This document shows positions 18,251 to 27,056 of a DNA stretch of 64,000 bases, piece after piece. Within the stretch, counting starts at the first letter, position 1. Each line of letters begins with the position of its first letter. The position numbers and the translations under genes were made by a program. The notes under the pieces were generated by a model, which saw nothing but the letters and a program-made list of their open reading frames with translations, did not search any database and was not told the origin of the DNA. The DNA comes from Leeia oryzae DSM 17879 (GTDB lineage Bacteria; Pseudomonadota; Gammaproteobacteria; Burkholderiales; Leeiaceae), in the NCBI RefSeq assembly GCF_000376945.1, contig NZ_AQXU01000017.1, positions 98,629-162,628 of the forward strand, written 5' to 3'.

Positions 18251-18838
18251 CTAGGCGCCTTTCTGTCCGTCAAGACGCTTTACCGGTCTGGCCGGGCTGC
18301 CTGCGTATAACCAGCCAGAAGCGAGCCGGCCTTTCACCACAGAGTTCGCAGCAACACACACGTTATTCTCCAGATGGCTACCGGGCAAAATCACGCTATG
18401 CGCACCAATAAACACGTTATTGCCGATCACCACATCTGCCCCGGTTTTGGCATCTATCATCAGGCCATCTGCAACAGGCTGGTTGCTGACGCAGAAAATG
18501 CTGCAATGAGGGCCAATTGCCACCTGGTTACCAATTTCCAGACGCTGATTTTCGACCAGCAGATAGCCACCTGGTGCAATATGCGTGCGCCTGCCCAGGC
18601 TCACCTGCCCGCCAGGGGTCGACATGACCTTCACCCCCTGATACAGGATGGCCCGTTCTGCCAGCGACACCGTCATGGGTGCCAGCAGGTAAACACCCGG
18701 TTCGATCACCGCTTGCGGTGCCAGCGATGCCCCCAGCAACTGCCAATAACACGATGCAGCGCGCTGACGCAGTCGCCAGCATAAGCGCAATAGCTTCCAG
18801 ACCAGTTGCTGACGCATTGTCATCGGATTATCCGCCAT
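18251..18838 (-). CDS. Hexapeptide-repeat acyltransferase, WcaF/serine acetyltransferase-like
   Basis: The 195-residue protein has an N-terminal helical part followed by left-handed beta-helix repeats such as VSLGRRTHIAPGGYLL, IGNQVAIGPHCSIF, VIGNNVFIGAHSVILPG and the end VKGRLASGWLYAGSPARPVK. The last motif, with YAGSPA, is typical of trimeric O- or N-acetyltransferases that modify sugars with acetyl-CoA. The first codons overlap the end of the flippase gene by 11 bases, and it ends two bases before the divergent DegT gene. It does not look like the NeuD/PglD subfamily, which has an N-terminal Rossmann-like domain. Confidence 0.83.
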   Translation of the reverse strand: MADNPMTMRQQLVWKLLRLCWRLRQRAASCYWQLLGASLAPQAVIEPGVYLLAPMTVSLAERAILYQGVKVMSTPGGQVSLGRRTHIAPGGYLLVENQRLEIGNQVAIGPHCSIFCVSNQPVADGLMIDAKTGADVVIGNNVFIGAHSVILPGSHLENNVCVAANSVVKGRLASGWLYAGSPARPVKRLDGQKGA

Positions 18839-20120
18839 GCGTCACTCCGTCCTCTAATCTGGCCTTGTCGTCTTTGGCAATTGCTCGCCACATCCAGCCA
18901 AGATAGCCGATGAAATACAGCATCATGAAGGCAGAAACGAGGGCCAGACCCTGCTCGACTGACGGCAACACGGTGACACCCAGCCATAGGCCGGAAAGGT
19001 AAGCGGCGATCCCGATCACCGCAAAAGAAAACGAAGCTTTTTGCTTGCCAAGCACCAAAGGAAGCGACGCCAGCGGCGAGGCCACAAAATACAGCAACAT
19101 GTAAGGTGCCAGCCATTGGGAGTAGCGCCCTGCCTCCGCCCAGCGACTACCAAAGACATGTACAAATAGCCATTCCCCGCCAATCAGCAAGATCAGTGTC
19201 GGGACAATGGCAACTGCAAATAGCAAGGCCAGCATGCGCTTGAACAAGGGTAGCAATGCCTGGTGCTGATGTCGTGTTTCTGCCATGCGCTGGTACAGTA
19301 CCTGGCCCACTACGCCACCCACCAGCCCGACCGGGGTTTTCAGCACCCGGATGGTCAAGCCATAAAAACCCAGTGCTTCGTGGCTGCCATAATGCGCCAG
19401 CAGCCATAAGGCACCTGTTTCCTGGCCGGCCGTGACAAACGCATGCATGGAGTTGATTGTCGGAAACGATTTGTACTCCCGGGCCAGCACCTTCATGCGC
19501 TGCCAGGAAACCTGTCGGAGACTGGCAAACCCGGTCACCAGATGACGCCAGCCCAGCATCAGGGTTGATAGCAACTGACCAGCCACCTGACCAAAGATCA
19601 AGCCTTCTTCGCCAGCCTTCAGCAACCCGCCGCTTACTTGAACTGCCACCATGCCGCCACTTTGTACAAACCGGGACCCCGCCAGTACTCGGTCTTGCCG
19701 CTGCCGGTTGGCCCAGTTGGTCAAGGCCTGGCTAAACCCGGCCAGCATCACGGTAACTCCCAATAGCGGCAGCCAGGTGCCAATTTCCGGATGCCCCAGA
19801 AAATGTGCAATCGGCTGGCCAAACAGTAGTGATACCGGCAACAAAAGCACCGCCCACAGCACCGATACCATCAGCGACAAGGCCAGCAAATGGGCGGCAT
19901 CCCGTTCTTCTTTGGGCAACACAATGGCCAGTTCGTAGCGACCCGTCGCCACCACGGCCAGATTGCTCATCAGACCGCTGTAGAAGGCAAACAGGCCAAA
20001 GTCATCCGGTGCATACATGCGGGTCAGCAAAGGCGCGGCCAGCAGCGGCAATGCCTGTGCCAGCGTAGCCCCTGTCAGCAGAGTCAGAATGCTTTTGAAG
20101 AAATGCCGCTCAGAAGACAC
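18828..20120 (-). CDS. wzx: Wzx-type lipid-linked oligosaccharide flippase
   Basis: This 430-residue inner-membrane protein has about twelve to fourteen hydrophobic helices and the polysaccharide biosynthesis (RfbX/MurJ-like) layout. It begins with SILTLLTGATLAQALPLLAAPLLTR, a typical first helix pair of the MOP superfamily, followed by MYAPDDFGLFAFY. It would move undecaprenyl-diphosphate glycans from cytoplasm to periplasm. It lies between the wbpE-like aminotransferase (eight bases upstream) and the acyltransferase gene (overlap), inside one operon. No Wzy polymerase accompanies it. Confidence 0.88.
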   Translation of the reverse strand: MSSERHFFKSILTLLTGATLAQALPLLAAPLLTRMYAPDDFGLFAFYSGLMSNLAVVATGRYELAIVLPKEERDAAHLLALSLMVSVLWAVLLLPVSLLFGQPIAHFLGHPEIGTWLPLLGVTVMLAGFSQALTNWANRQRQDRVLAGSRFVQSGGMVAVQVSGGLLKAGEEGLIFGQVAGQLLSTLMLGWRHLVTGFASLRQVSWQRMKVLAREYKSFPTINSMHAFVTAGQETGALWLLAHYGSHEALGFYGLTIRVLKTPVGLVGGVVGQVLYQRMAETRHQHQALLPLFKRMLALLFAVAIVPTLILLIGGEWLFVHVFGSRWAEAGRYSQWLAPYMLLYFVASPLASLPLVLGKQKASFSFAVIGIAAYLSGLWLGVTVLPSVEQGLALVSAFMMLYFIGYLGWMWRAIAKDDKARLEDGVTHGG

Positions 20121-20128
20121 GGTTGCCC

Positions 20129-21220
20129 TTAAGCGATGGCTGCAGTTAATGCAGAAATGACTTTATCCTGGGTCGCATTGTCCAGAAACGGATGCATCGG
20201 CAAACTCATCACACGCTGGCCAGCAGCCTCGGCAATCGGGAAGCTGCCGACGCCCTGTCCCAGGCTGGCAAATGCCGGTTGCAAATGCAGCGGGATCGGA
20301 TAATGAACCGCTGTCGGTACCCCCGCAGCTTTCAGCTTGGCTTGCACGTCATCGCGGTTATCCACCTCGACCGTATATTGGGCATACACGCTGGTAGAAC
20401 CTTCAGCCAGATGCGGTGTACGCACCACCCCCTGCAATAACTGGCTATAACGTGCACCGATCCGTTCCCGCGCCGCCACTTCATCCACAAAGGTTTCCAG
20501 CTTGGCCAGCAAAATGGCCGCCTGCAGGGTATCCAGACGTCCGTTCAGGCCAATCACCGGATGATGATAACGACGGTCCTGACCATGAATACGGATTTCG
20601 CGCATTTTCTTGGCCAGCGTATCGTCATTGGTAAAGCAGGCACCGCCATCGCCGTAACAGCCCAACGGCTTGGACGGGAAGAAGCTGGTCGTCGCAATGG
20701 TCGACAGACCACATGACTTGCGCCCCTTGTATGATGCCCCAAAGCTTTGCGCACCATCTTCCACCACTACCAGTCCATGCTTGTCAGCGATGGCATTGAT
20801 TGCATCAAAATCAGCACACTGCCCATACAGGCTCACGGGCATGATCGCGCGGGTTTTTGGCGTAATCGCCGCTTCAATCAGCGCCGGGTCGAGGTTGTAG
20901 GTCTCAGGATCGATGTCGACAAAAACCGGGGTGGCCCCAACCAGCGCAATCATCTCGCCCGTGGCAATAAAGGTAAACGGGGTGGTGATCACCTCGTCCC
21001 CCGGTCCGATACCGAGCGCCATCAAGGCAATCATCAGGGCTGTTGTACCATCGGCCACCCCGATACAATGCTTGACACCCACATAGTCCGCCAGCTTGAC
21101 CTCCAGCTCAGCCACTTCGGGTCCCATGATGTATTGACCATGGTTTAACACCGCATGAATGCGGGTATCAATGGCGGATTTGCTATGCTGGTACTGCGAC
21201 TTTAAATCGATAAAATCCAT
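20129..21220 (-). CDS. wbpE: UDP-2-acetamido-2-deoxy-3-oxo-glucuronate aminotransferase (WbpE/WlbC type)
   Basis: The 363-residue DegT-family enzyme starts MDFIDLKSQYQ, the standard start of WbpE proteins. The PLP lysine is in SFFPSKPLGCYGDGGAC, and the cofactor motifs TTPFTFIATGEMIALVG and VVEDGAQSFGASY are intact, followed by GLNGRLDTLQAAIL. It would put the 3-amino group on UDP-3-keto-GlcNAcA made by the WbpB-type oxidoreductase, using glutamate as donor. WbpA, WbpB and WbpD homologues are all in the same operon, which supports the specific assignment over other DegT aminotransferases. Confidence 0.9.
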   Translation of the reverse strand: MDFIDLKSQYQHSKSAIDTRIHAVLNHGQYIMGPEVAELEVKLADYVGVKHCIGVADGTTALMIALMALGIGPGDEVITTPFTFIATGEMIALVGATPVFVDIDPETYNLDPALIEAAITPKTRAIMPVSLYGQCADFDAINAIADKHGLVVVEDGAQSFGASYKGRKSCGLSTIATTSFFPSKPLGCYGDGGACFTNDDTLAKKMREIRIHGQDRRYHHPVIGLNGRLDTLQAAILLAKLETFVDEVAARERIGARYSQLLQGVVRTPHLAEGSTSVYAQYTVEVDNRDDVQAKLKAAGVPTAVHYPIPLHLQPAFASLGQGVGSFPIAEAAGQRVMSLPMHPFLDNATQDKVISALTAAIA

Positions 21221-21282
21221 GATGTTTCAAGGCTTTCTGCAATATATTCTGTCTGTTTTTTAAGCTGATTCATGTCAGCAGG

Positions 21283-21855
21283 CTAGTCGGCGACGCGCTG
21301 GCAGCTGTTGTCATGAATATCATAACGGCTCTGGCAATGGGCACAGGTCACCCGACCAGAGCCCGCTGGCAATTTCTCGCCGCACTCGCACATCCAGCCA
21401 ATCCGTTGGGCTGGCGTCCCTACCATCAGCGCGTAAGGCACCACATCCTTGGTTACCACCGCTCCGGCACCGATAAACGCATAGGCACCGATTTCATGAC
21501 CGCACACCACGGTGGCATTGGCGCCAATGGTTGCACCTTTGCGTACGACGGTGCGACGGTATTCATTCTTGCGTGAGACATGGCTGCGCGGATTGTGCAC
21601 ATTGGTAAAGACCATGCTCGGTCCGCAAAACACATCGTCTTCCAGCGTCACGGCATCATAAATCGAGACATTGTTCTGGACTTTGACGTTATTGCCGATC
21701 TCGACATCGTTACCCACAAATACATTTTGGCCAAAGGAGCAGCGCTCGCCAATGCGAGCCTGACCACAAATATGCACCCAGTGCCAGATGCGCGTATCGG
21801 CACCAATCTGTGCACCTTCATCAACAATGGCGGTGGGATGAACGGAGAAACTCAT
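21283..21855 (-). CDS. wbpD: UDP-2-acetamido-3-amino-glucuronate N-acetyltransferase (WbpD type)
   Basis: This 190-residue left-handed beta-helix enzyme would acetylate the 3-amino group to give UDP-2,3-diacetamido-glucuronate. It contains [17 protein letters not shown], the [20 protein letters not shown] turns, the FTNVHNPRS motif and the end [18 protein letters not shown] of WbpD/WlbB enzymes. After the catalytic domain there is a short cysteine-rich tail, WMCECG then [11 protein letters not shown], that looks like a small zinc ribbon, as is known in part of this family. It is 62 bases upstream of wbpE and ten bases after the acyltransferase-3 gene. Confidence 0.92.
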   Translation of the reverse strand: MSFSVHPTAIVDEGAQIGADTRIWHWVHICGQARIGERCSFGQNVFVGNDVEIGNNVKVQNNVSIYDAVTLEDDVFCGPSMVFTNVHNPRSHVSRKNEYRRTVVRKGATIGANATVVCGHEIGAYAFIGAGAVVTKDVVPYALMVGTPAQRIGWMCECGEKLPAGSGRVTCAHCQSRYDIHDNSCQRVAD

Positions 21856-21865
21856 ATCATTAAAC

Positions 21866-23020
21866 TCACTTATTCTTCAAAATGTCCGGCGACAATCCCG
21901 GATTCATGCTGTTTTTGCTTGTCAGCAGATGAGCAGTCACCCGCCGCCCCCAGCCCGGACTTGGTACTTCCAGATAGCGGTGCAACAGTGTCGCCATGGT
22001 CAATGCCAGTGCTGCGCTGAGAGCAATTGCTAACAGCGCTGGCACCCCAACCAGGATCAAGGCACGGATCGCCACATACCCCAGCACGGCATGTACGCAA
22101 TAGAGCGGATAACTCACATCCGCCAGCTTGCGGGTGATGCGGTTCAGCTCGATCTTGTCGCGCAACCGATATGCCAGCACAAAAGCCGTAAAGGCCAGTG
22201 CATAGCTGCCCACCAGACTTGGCGGAAACTCAAGCCAGCGAATCAGTATCCAGAAGTACATCCCGGTTCCCAGCGTGATCCAGACAATGGCTTCCATCGT
22301 CTGCATGGTCCGCTTGAACAGCCAGTGAAACACAATGCCAATCGAAGCAAACAGCAGATACGCCAAGGTCGGATACACCGCGACGCCCTTCCAGACGCAG
22401 GCGCCAGCTGCCAGAAACAGGCCTAGCGGCATCAGTAACACCCAGCGACTGCCGCTTTTTAACCAGGGCGCAAACAAGAACGCCAGCGCGTAGAATTTCA
22501 TTTCCACATCCAGCGTCCAGACAACCCCGTCGATATTCGCCCCGCCCAGCAGGTCGCGTGGCCCCGGCAACAGGTGCAGCCCGACATCCTTGAGCGTATA
22601 CGGGAACGTGTGTCCGGAATACCAGGCTACCAGCGCTACCAGACCGCAGGACACCACAAAACCACCCCAGTAGGTCGGCAGAATACGAAAACACCGGCTG
22701 ATCACAAAGCTGGCACGTGTGGTATCGGGCCGAAACGAATAGGGCAGGACAAAGCCACTCAGCAAGAATAAGGCTCCTACCGCAATGGCCCCCAGATTAA
22801 ACGGTAGCCAGGCCAAGAAAGCCTGATGTCCAGGAAAAGCCTCGGCCCCGACCGGCATTACCGGCATGCCCGTCAAATCCGCCACCCTGGCTGGCCGCTG
22901 CCAGAACATCAGCAGGTAATGAAATACCAGCACTGAAATGGCAGAAAGCCCTCGCAACAAATGTGCGAAGGCTACCGGATCATGCTTTTGCGCGGATGCG
23001 GCTTGGCTCATTGAGGACAA
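21866..23020 (-). CDS. Acyltransferase family 3 (OafA-like sugar O-acyltransferase)
   Basis: The 384-residue integral membrane protein has about ten helices and the acyltransferase-3 signatures: [20 protein letters not shown] with the conserved Arg and His near the N-terminus, [14 protein letters not shown], and the [12 protein letters not shown] segment. Such proteins transfer acetyl or other acyl groups from the cytoplasm to sugars on the periplasmic side. It lies between wbpD and wbpB, so it probably decorates the glycan made by this cluster, but the acceptor position is not predictable. No SGNH domain is fused to it. Confidence 0.88.
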   Translation of the reverse strand: MSSMSQAASAQKHDPVAFAHLLRGLSAISVLVFHYLLMFWQRPARVADLTGMPVMPVGAEAFPGHQAFLAWLPFNLGAIAVGALFLLSGFVLPYSFRPDTTRASFVISRCFRILPTYWGGFVVSCGLVALVAWYSGHTFPYTLKDVGLHLLPGPRDLLGGANIDGVVWTLDVEMKFYALAFLFAPWLKSGSRWVLLMPLGLFLAAGACVWKGVAVYPTLAYLLFASIGIVFHWLFKRTMQTMEAIVWITLGTGMYFWILIRWLEFPPSLVGSYALAFTAFVLAYRLRDKIELNRITRKLADVSYPLYCVHAVLGYVAIRALILVGVPALLAIALSAALALTMATLLHRYLEVPSPGWGRRVTAHLLTSKNSMNPGLSPDILKNK

Positions 23021-23036
23021 TCAGTCAAAAGTAGCA

Positions 23037-24098
23037 TCAATAATCGAGTGGCAGGCTAACACGTTTGCCATCTCTGGCAGACAGATAAGTGGCAATCAGC
23101 AATTCCAGCGATTTCAGACCTTCACGACCATCCGTTTCCGGCGTAGCCTTGCCCTGCATGACTTCGATCACGTTGTTGTAATACAGCGGATGCCCAAAAC
23201 CGTACACGCTGGTGGTCTGATAACTGGCTTCCTTGACGGACACGTCTTCCGGACGCTTGTCGGCAAACTCCCAATGCTGGATCTCGTTCACGGCGACCCC
23301 ACCTACCCGCACGGTCCCTTTTTCACCGATGATGGTAATAGAACCTTCGAGGTTTTTAGGGTACGTCAGCATGGTCACGTTCATGGAGCCCAAGGCACCA
23401 CTGCGCCATTTGATGCTGATCACACCCGTATCTTCTACTTCGATATCGCGTTCCAGAGTCGCCGTGTAGGCTTGCACGCTTTCCACCGGGCCAATCAGCC
23501 AGTCCAGCAAGTCCACATAGTGGCTCGCCTGGTTCATGAAGGCGCCACCATCAAACTCCCAGGTACCACGCCATGCGGCGGTATCGTAATAGGCTTGCGG
23601 ACGTGTCCAGAATACGTTCACGTTGACCATGTAGATACGACCAAACCGCTTTTCTTCCACGGCCTTTTTCAACAGTTGCAAGGTAGCATTGCGACGATTC
23701 TGTTTGACCACAAACAGGCGTACATTGGCCTTGTCGCATGCTTCTACCATGCGTTGGCCATCGTGCCAGCGGGTCGCCATCGGTTTTTCCGTCATCACGT
23801 GCAAACCGGCACCGGCAATCTGGATCGCCTGATTCGGATGCAAGCCGCTAGGGGTGGTCAGCACCACAACGTCGGCAGTGGTATTCTCCAGCAGCGCATC
23901 CAGTGATGAGTGACCTTTGGCACCGGTCCGCTCTACGGCTGCCGTCAATGCCACCGGATCAATGTCACAGACATCCACAATTTCCACGCGGTCAGCGTGG
24001 CTTTCCATGGCAGCAAAATGGTTCTGGGCAATACGGCCGCAGCCTACAAGGGCAAAACGGATTTTACGATCGGTAATCGCAGGGGGAAAATTTTGCAT
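23037..24098 (-). CDS. wbpB: UDP-N-acetylglucosaminuronate 3-dehydrogenase (Gfo/Idh/MocA family, WbpB/WlbA type)
   Basis: The 353-residue NAD-dependent oxidoreductase begins with the dinucleotide motif ALVGCGRIAQNHFAAM and has the EKPMA motif of the Gfo/Idh/MocA family near residue 103. The segment WRGTWEFDGGAFMNQASHYVDLLDW carries the conserved substrate-pocket residues of WbpB/WlbA. It would oxidise C3 of UDP-GlcNAcA, with recycling of NADH through 2-oxoglutarate in this family. It starts 13 bases after the wbpA stop. The presence of wbpA, wbpD and wbpE in the same operon makes this role secure. Confidence 0.92.
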   Translation of the reverse strand: MQNFPPAITDRKIRFALVGCGRIAQNHFAAMESHADRVEIVDVCDIDPVALTAAVERTGAKGHSSLDALLENTTADVVVLTTPSGLHPNQAIQIAGAGLHVMTEKPMATRWHDGQRMVEACDKANVRLFVVKQNRRNATLQLLKKAVEEKRFGRIYMVNVNVFWTRPQAYYDTAAWRGTWEFDGGAFMNQASHYVDLLDWLIGPVESVQAYTATLERDIEVEDTGVISIKWRSGALGSMNVTMLTYPKNLEGSITIIGEKGTVRVGGVAVNEIQHWEFADKRPEDVSVKEASYQTTSVYGFGHPLYYNNVIEVMQGKATPETDGREGLKSLELLIATYLSARDGKRVSLPLDY

Positions 24099-24111
24099 CT
24101 GTCACGTATCC

Positions 24112-25416
24112 TTAGGCTTTTACCAGATGATCAAATGGCTGCTGATAGCGACCACGACTGTCGACAATCAGCTTGGCGTTCTGTTTGATCAGCTCATAGT
24201 CAAAACGATCATGGTCTGTTGCCAGCAGAACGCAATCATAACTGGCCAGCGACTCGGCAGTCAGCGCTACGCTCGACAGATCAAAATGGTGCTCACGCAT
24301 TTTCGGGAATACCGGCACATGCGGATCACTGTACGCCACCTCGGCGCCCAGATCGCGCAGCTTTTCCATCAGGAAGACAGAAGGAGACTCACGCATGTCA
24401 TCCACGTTCTTCTTGTAGGCAATCCCCAGCACCAGCACCTTGCTGCCGTTAATGGATTTCTTGCGGGTATTGAGAGCAGCGGCTACCTTGCCCACGACCC
24501 AGTCCGGCATGCCGGAGTTGACTTCACCAGCCAGCTCGATAAAGCGGGTATGCAAACCATACTCACGCGCTTTCCAGGTCAGGTAGAACGGGTCGATCGG
24601 AATACAGTGACCACCCAGCCCCGGGCCAGGGTAATACGGCACAAAACCAAATGGCTTAGTGGCCGCAGCACGAATCACTTCAAAAATGTCGATGTTCATT
24701 TTGTCGGCCACGATCTTCATCTCGTTGACCAGGCCAATGTTTACCGCACGGTGAATGTTTTCCAGCAGTTTGGTCATCTCGGCTGCGCGGGTGCTGCTCA
24801 CCGGCACGACTTTGTCGATCACGGCGCTATACAGGGCCACACCGGTTTCCAGACACGCCGGGGTTACCCCGCCACACACCTTGGGAATGGTACGGGTCGT
24901 AAAGTTCGGGTTACCCGGGTCTTCGCGCTCTGGCGAAAAGACCAGAAACACATCCTCGCCCACCTTGAAACCGCGTGATTCGATGCGAGGCAATAGTTCT
25001 TCATCGGTAGTGCCAGGGTAAGTGGTGGACTCCAGAGATACCAGATGTCCCTTGCGCAGATAAGGCACCAGGGCATCGATCGTATTCAGCACATAGGACA
25101 AATCCGGTTCACGATATTTGTTCAGCGGGGTCGGTACACACAAAATCAGGGTATCAGCCTCACCGGCACGGCTAAAGTCGGTGGTCGCTTCAAAACCTTG
25201 CTGGCGTGCAGAGGCGATCGAGTCTGCAGAAATGTGCTCGATATAAGACCGGCCGGCCATCAAGGCATCTACTTTGCTGGTATCAATATCGAACCCCAGT
25301 ACCTTGTAGCCAACCTCGGCAAAGCGCAACATCAAAGGCAAGCCGACATATCCAAGGCCGACGATGCCGATACGGGCATCTTTACTGGCAATTTTATCTA
25401 GCAAGGATTGCTTCAT
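24112..25416 (-). CDS. wbpA: UDP-N-acetyl-D-glucosamine 6-dehydrogenase (WbpA type)
   Basis: The 434-residue enzyme oxidises UDP-GlcNAc to UDP-GlcNAcA with two NAD. It has the Rossmann motif [13 protein letters not shown] near the N-terminus, VPTPLN, the SPERED motif, the catalytic cysteine in [13 protein letters not shown], and the C-terminal domain with [17 protein letters not shown]. It is the first gene of the glycan cluster on the minus strand, 122 bases downstream of gltX, and the operon promoter should be in that gap. WbpA homologues feed both the diNAcGlcA and mannosaminuronate routes; the following wbp genes point to the first. Confidence 0.94.
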   Translation of the reverse strand: MKQSLLDKIASKDARIGIVGLGYVGLPLMLRFAEVGYKVLGFDIDTSKVDALMAGRSYIEHISADSIASARQQGFEATTDFSRAGEADTLILCVPTPLNKYREPDLSYVLNTIDALVPYLRKGHLVSLESTTYPGTTDEELLPRIESRGFKVGEDVFLVFSPEREDPGNPNFTTRTIPKVCGGVTPACLETGVALYSAVIDKVVPVSSTRAAEMTKLLENIHRAVNIGLVNEMKIVADKMNIDIFEVIRAAATKPFGFVPYYPGPGLGGHCIPIDPFYLTWKAREYGLHTRFIELAGEVNSGMPDWVVGKVAAALNTRKKSINGSKVLVLGIAYKKNVDDMRESPSVFLMEKLRDLGAEVAYSDPHVPVFPKMREHHFDLSSVALTAESLASYDCVLLATDHDRFDYELIKQNAKLIVDSRGRYQQPFDHLVKA

Positions 25417-25538
25417 TTTTCATTTTCTCTGTAGGTCACAGCGCTAACGCTGCCAACATGTCACATTATTCGGGCATCAAATCAGATACTTAACGCCTGC
25501 CACCCGATCCGGATGACAGGCAGTGGCAAATATCCGGG

Positions 25539-26948
25539 TCAGCTACCCAGTCTTTGCAAGACCAGTTCTTTTGGCAACGCGGCCAGAACGGCATCTATAC
25601 TCGGCGTTTGGGTTGTGCCGCACACAAGTGCACGCACAGGCATCGCTACCTGCGGGAATTTCAGTCCGGACTCGCCCACCACAGCCTTCATGGTGGCGGC
25701 AATCGCTTCTTTGCTCCAGTCAGTCACTGACAGTTTTTCAGCCAGCGCTCCCAACCATGGCTGAACCGCTTCAGTCACATGCTGCGTCACCAGCTCGGCC
25801 GGTGCAGCCACAGGAACAAAGAAGAATTTGACTGCCTCAGCCAGATCCTTGACGGTTTCCGCACGGTCTTTATACAGGGCAACGGCCGATTCAAGACGGG
25901 CTGCATCCACATCCGTCACACCGGCTGCGGACAAGAATGGCAGTGCCAACGCGGCCAGGCGAGAAGCCTCAGACTGCTTCATGTAGTGCGCATTCACCCA
26001 TTTCAGCTTTTGCAAATCAAACCGTGAAGGCGAGCCACTGACATTACGGGTATCAAACCACTCGATAAACTGGGCGCGGGTAAACAACTCGTCGTCACCA
26101 TGCCCCCAGCCCAAACGGGCCAGGTAGTTCAACAAGGCTTCCGGCAAAATGCCCATTTCCTGATACTGCATCACGGAAACCGCGTCGAAACGCTTGCTCA
26201 TTTTCTGGCCGTCTTCACGCAGAATCATCGGTACGTGGCCATACTGTGGCAGCGGCGCATTCAGGGCCAGCAGAATATTGATCTGGCGAGGGGTGTTGTT
26301 TACATGATCATCACCGCGAATGACCTGGGTAATGCCCATATCCCAGTCATCCACCACCACGCAGAAGTTGTATGTAGGGGTACCGTCAGGACGGGCAATG
26401 ATCAGGTCATCCAGCTCTTCGTTACTGAACTCGATACGCCCCTTGACCATGTCATCCCAACCTACCACACCAGTCAACGGGGTTTTAAACCGGATCACCG
26501 GCTCAACACCCGCAGGCACGGCCGGCAACACTTTGCCAGCCTCAGGACGCCAGCGCCGGTCATACCGCGGTTTCTCGCCACGCGCTTCCTGCTCGGCACG
26601 CATGGTCTCGAGTTCTTCCTTACTGCAGTAACAGTAATACGCCGTCCCGGCTTCCAGCATCCCTGCCAGCACTTCCTTGTAGCGTTCCATTCGTTGCATC
26701 TGGAAGAACGGACCTTCATCATATTCCAGGTCCAGCCACTCCATCGCGTCAAAAATGGCTTTCACAGACGCTGGCGTGGAGCGTTCAAGATCCGTATCCT
26801 CAACACGCAAGATGAATTTGCCGCCGTGATGACGTGCGTAAGCATAGGAAAACAGCGCAGTACGTGCGCCGCCGATATGAAGAAAACCGGTAGGACTTGG
26901 TGCAAAACGGGTACGAACACCAGACGAAACAGCAGCCTGAACAGACAT
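25539..26948 (-). CDS. gltX: Glutamyl-tRNA synthetase
   Basis: This class I aminoacyl-tRNA synthetase charges tRNA-Glu. The 469-residue frame starts at the ATG at 26948 ([21 protein letters not shown]). The HIGH motif appears as [10 protein letters not shown] and the KMSKS motif as GQKMSKRF. The anticodon-binding helical domain fills the C-terminus. The open frame extends upstream to 27119 but that part overlaps the ftsK start and has no similarity, so it is excluded. It is divergent from ftsK with 108 bases between, and is followed by the glycan cluster on the same strand. Confidence 0.97.
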   Translation of the reverse strand: MSVQAAVSSGVRTRFAPSPTGFLHIGGARTALFSYAYARHHGGKFILRVEDTDLERSTPASVKAIFDAMEWLDLEYDEGPFFQMQRMERYKEVLAGMLEAGTAYYCYCSKEELETMRAEQEARGEKPRYDRRWRPEAGKVLPAVPAGVEPVIRFKTPLTGVVGWDDMVKGRIEFSNEELDDLIIARPDGTPTYNFCVVVDDWDMGITQVIRGDDHVNNTPRQINILLALNAPLPQYGHVPMILREDGQKMSKRFDAVSVMQYQEMGILPEALLNYLARLGWGHGDDELFTRAQFIEWFDTRNVSGSPSRFDLQKLKWVNAHYMKQSEASRLAALALPFLSAAGVTDVDAARLESAVALYKDRAETVKDLAEAVKFFFVPVAAPAELVTQHVTEAVQPWLGALAEKLSVTDWSKEAIAATMKAVVGESGLKFPQVAMPVRALVCGTTQTPSIDAVLAALPKELVLQRLGS

Positions 26949-27056
26949 GTCAATCACTCGATTCTGTAAATTGATATTAAACCTAATCGCGTATTTTACG
27001 TCATAGCCATGCCTTCCGGCTATAATCACGAAATCATTACATGACATAAACCCACA

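Noticed and set aside
23917..24978. Long plus-strand frame opposite wbpA/wbpB
   Set aside because: It is a mirror frame of two clearly identified minus-strand genes. Its translation has no recognisable domain and no ribosome site.
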